In this document: positions 6,042-6,139 of the stretch, piece by piece
Layout of the letters: every line of letters begins with the position of its first letter
Position numbering within the stretch: the stretch's first letter is position 1
NCBI GenBank assembly: GCA_029884035.1
Contig: JAOUIM010000232.1
Coordinates: 1-6,139, forward strand
DNA from: Aquincola sp.
GTDB taxonomy: Bacteria; Pseudomonadota; Gammaproteobacteria; Burkholderiales; Burkholderiaceae_C
Length of the DNA: 6,139 bases
Direction: 5' to 3'
Position numbers and translations under genes: made by a program
The notes under the pieces: model-generated
The model's input: the letters and a program-made list of their open reading frames with translations, nothing else
The model's database searches: none
What the model was told of the DNA's origin: nothing

Positions 6042-6139
6042 TGGGGTTGCCGAAGCAGTTGCAAGGACTTCGGATTCCGGTTGTCGGTGCCCCGCTGTTC
6101 ATCATCTCGAACCCCAGGCTCGTGATTGCGCAGTGCACG
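6041..6139 (+). CDS. Nitronate monooxygenase / FabK-like flavoenzyme, N-terminal fragment, cut by right edge
   Basis: Only 33 codons are present: MGLPKQLQGLRIPVVGAPLF (1-20) followed by IISNPRLVIAQCT (21-33). The LRIPVVGAPLF opening followed by a VIAQC helix is characteristic of the 2-nitropropane dioxygenase/nitronate monooxygenase TIM-barrel family, FMN enzymes that oxidise alkyl nitronates. The family also includes FabK-type enoyl-ACP reductases, and many members encoded beside acyl-CoA dehydrogenases have no known substrate. ATG overlaps the preceding TGA by one base (6039-6043), and CGGAGG (6028-6033) lies seven bases upstream, so it belongs to the same operon by coupled translation. The catalytic residues are outside the window, so function beyond the family is open. 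Confidence 0.82.
   Translation, partial: MGLPKQLQGLRIPVVGAPLFIISNPRLVIAQCT

Noticed and set aside
1..6139. CRISPR arrays, insertion sequences, toxin-antitoxin or defence genes
   Set aside because: No regularly spaced repeats, transposase-like frames or terminal inverted repeats were seen, and all sizeable coding space is taken by housekeeping or catabolic genes.

Overview
The window looks like chromosomal DNA of a high-GC betaproteobacterium, most likely Burkholderiales (Comamonadaceae or a related Rubrivivax/Leptothrix-type lineage). This rests on the strong G/C bias at third codon positions, protein sequences that read like those of that group, and the gene order. The species cannot be named from the sequence alone. 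Nothing indicates a phage, plasmid, insertion sequence or CRISPR array. It is an ordinary catabolic region with some interesting regulatory DNA between the genes.

Layout from left to right. (1) Bases 1-820, minus strand: the N-terminal 273 codons of a CoA-acylating methylmalonate-semialdehyde dehydrogenase (MmsA), which runs off the left edge. (2) Bases 821-976: a divergent intergenic region. (3) Bases 977-1068: a complete tRNA-Leu(UAA) with an encoded CCA. (4) Bases 1084-2388: an Atg22/UMF1-type major facilitator transporter that starts at TTG only 15 nt after the tRNA. (5) Bases 2389-2491: a compact control region with two different perfect or near-perfect palindromes, each next to a TAGAAT box. 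(6) Bases 2492-6139: a tight plus-strand operon of etfB, etfA, a 600-residue acyl-CoA dehydrogenase, and the first 33 codons of a nitronate monooxygenase/FabK-like flavoenzyme that runs off the right edge.

How the genes work together. The acyl-CoA dehydrogenase oxidises an acyl-CoA and passes electrons to the electron transfer flavoprotein made by etfB and etfA. ETF in turn feeds the ubiquinone pool through ETF:quinone oxidoreductase, which is not in this window. MmsA belongs to the distal part of valine (and inositol/thymine) breakdown. The second palindrome before etfB resembles sites attributed to the MerR-family regulator LiuR of branched-chain amino acid and fatty acid catabolism. Together these suggest a region concerned with acyl-CoA and branched-chain amino acid oxidation.

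The points most worth a second look are the dual-palindrome control region upstream of etfBA, the two abutting hairpins between etfA and the acyl-CoA dehydrogenase gene, and the tRNA-Leu/transporter arrangement with an inverted repeat against the tRNA acceptor strand. I see no convincing previously undescribed multi-gene system.
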